14,104 nt of DNA, taken from the NCBI GenBank assembly GCA_947175455.1, contig CAMWMW010000003.1:1-14104 (forward strand). Reading direction: 5' to 3'. Origin of the DNA: an uncultured Porphyromonadaceae bacterium (lineage in GTDB: Bacteria > Bacteroidota > Bacteroidia > Bacteroidales > Muribaculaceae). Position 1 is the first letter of the stretch, and each line of letters opens with the position of its first letter. Both the position numbers and the translations under genes were made by a program. The notes beneath the pieces are model-generated. The model worked only from the letters and a program-made list of their open reading frames with translations, was not told the origin of the DNA and did no database searches. This document shows, in pieces, positions 13,415-14,104 of this stretch.

Positions 13415-13705
13415 ATGACGAAACTGAATAACAAGTCAGACAGTGCCGTCACCAGGGACGGACTGGATAAGGTCACGGCAGGTCAGCGCCCATTCTCGAA
13501 GATAAATTTCTGGATGATGGGCGGATGTCTCGCGTTGATAATAATTGGCTTTCTGCTCATGAGCGGAGGCGGCACAAACGGGACTGATTTCAATCCTGAG
13601 GTGTTCAGCACGCGCAGAATTGTCGTGGGACCGCTTCTTGCCTTTCTTGGTTTTCTCTTCATGGCAATCTCGATTGTCTGGATTCCGAAATCAATGAAGA
13701 AATGA
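13415..13705 (+). CDS. DUF3098 family small membrane protein
   Basis: A 96-residue protein with a polar N-terminal tail (1-27), then FSKINFWMMGGCLALIIIGFLLMSGG (first membrane helix, about 31-49), a short extracytoplasmic loop with FNPEVFSTRRIVVGP, and a second helix (about 71-90) ending IPKSMKK. The FNPEVFS...R stretch and two-helix layout are those of DUF3098, a Bacteroidota family of unknown function. In this phylum it commonly sits between ftsX and uppP, exactly as here, so a role in division or cell wall synthesis is possible but unproven. It lies 48 bases after ftsX with no terminator between; ATACT/AGTAT in that gap could form only a weak hairpin. Confidence 0.88.
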   Translation: MTKLNNKSDSAVTRDGLDKVTAGQRPFSKINFWMMGGCLALIIIGFLLMSGGGTNGTDFNPEVFSTRRIVVGPLLAFLGFLFMAISIVWIPKSMKK

Positions 13706-13754
13706 TAGCTTTATACACAGACTGAACTTTTGAACTTATACGAAATATTAAAGA

Positions 13755-14104
13755 ATGGAATGGCTTGACGCCCTTATTCTGGGCATTGTGCAGGGGTTGG
13801 CTGAATATCTTCCGGTCAGCTCCAGCGGACACCTCGAAATATTCCGGGAGATACTTGGCATAGATCTTCCATCTGATGAGACATTGCAGTTCGACATAAT
13901 AGTGCATGCCGCGACAGTATGTTCGACACTCGTCATACTATGGCCGATGTTTTCCAGGCTTTGTGTGAGTTTTTTCACATTCAGGCGTGATTATGATTTC
14001 TATTATGTCTGCAAGATTCTTGTGTCCTGCATTCCTATAGCTGTGGTCGGCTTTTTCTTCAAGGATTGGGTCGAGCAGTTTTTCGGCAGCGGACTTTTCA
14101 TAGT
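13755..14104 (+). CDS. uppP: Undecaprenyl-diphosphate phosphatase UppP (partial, 5' end)
   Basis: The first 116 codons of an integral membrane enzyme that dephosphorylates undecaprenyl diphosphate so the lipid carrier can be reused for peptidoglycan and other envelope glycans; loss or gain changes bacitracin sensitivity. The frame is open to the window end. It opens MEWLDALILGIVQGLAEYLP, followed by VSSSGHLEIF. This holds the (E/Q)xxxE motif as Gln13/Glu17 and the catalytic His26; the second signature (PGxSRS) lies beyond the window. Membrane helices are visible at about 70-80 and 98-110. It follows DUF3098 by 49 bases with no terminator, so it is probably part of the ftsX message. Confidence 0.92.
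   Translation, partial: MEWLDALILGIVQGLAEYLPVSSSGHLEIFREILGIDLPSDETLQFDIIVHAATVCSTLVILWPMFSRLCVSFFTFRRDYDFYYVCKILVSCIPIAVVGFFFKDWVEQFFGSGLFI

Noticed and set aside
1..14104. Possible defence system, mobile element or biosynthetic cluster
   Set aside because: All full-length genes are recognisable housekeeping or envelope genes in normal orientation; no transposase, integrase, toxin-antitoxin pair, CRISPR repeat or phage gene was found.

Overview
This window looks like ordinary housekeeping chromosome from a member of the Bacteroidota, most likely order Bacteroidales. The signs are: promoters of the phylum-specific type (TTTG about 19-21 bases before TAnnTTTG); almost no Shine-Dalgarno sequences ahead of genes; a MurF-alanine racemase fusion; a DUF4831 lipoprotein-like/secreted protein; and the order ftsX - DUF3098 - uppP. 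A gut Bacteroidales family such as Muribaculaceae would fit the mid-range GC content and protein flavour, but the family is a guess. There are no transposases, integrases, CRISPR arrays, tRNAs or rRNAs, and no sign of recent transfer.

Layout, left to right. Positions 1-98 (-) hold the first 32 codons of an unrecognised gene. A short divergent spacer leads to a small nitroreductase-family flavoprotein (+). A class II fructose-bisphosphate aldolase (+) follows, transcribed from a promoter inside the end of the nitroreductase gene and closed by a strong terminator. A second good promoter at 2022-2053 starts a (+) unit: bifunctional NAD(P)HX repair enzyme (nnr), a DUF4831 exported protein, and the two exonuclease VII subunits (xseA, xseB). 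This unit meets the convergent (-) gene for the MurF-Alr fusion (6341-8812).

The only long gene-free stretch is 8813-9265, and it is not empty. It carries a complete non-coding RNA transcription unit on the minus strand: a textbook promoter, about 175 bases able to fold with its two ends paired, and an intrinsic terminator. It resembles 6S RNA in size and layout and is the most interesting object in the window.

Upstream of it lies a tightly coupled (-) operon: the tRNA methylthiotransferase mtaB, a family 2 glycosyltransferase and the nucleotidase surE, joined by two ATGA overlaps. Divergent from mtaB, a strong promoter drives ftsX (+), then DUF3098, then the start of uppP, cut by the window end. 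FtsX (division and peptidoglycan hydrolase control), UppP (lipid carrier recycling) and MurF-Alr (peptidoglycan precursor synthesis) give the right half a cell-envelope theme, although they are in different transcription units.

A pattern worth noting is that three genes (the nitroreductase, mtaB, ftsX) have their -7 promoter box only 3-8 bases before the start codon, which implies leaderless or nearly leaderless mRNAs.
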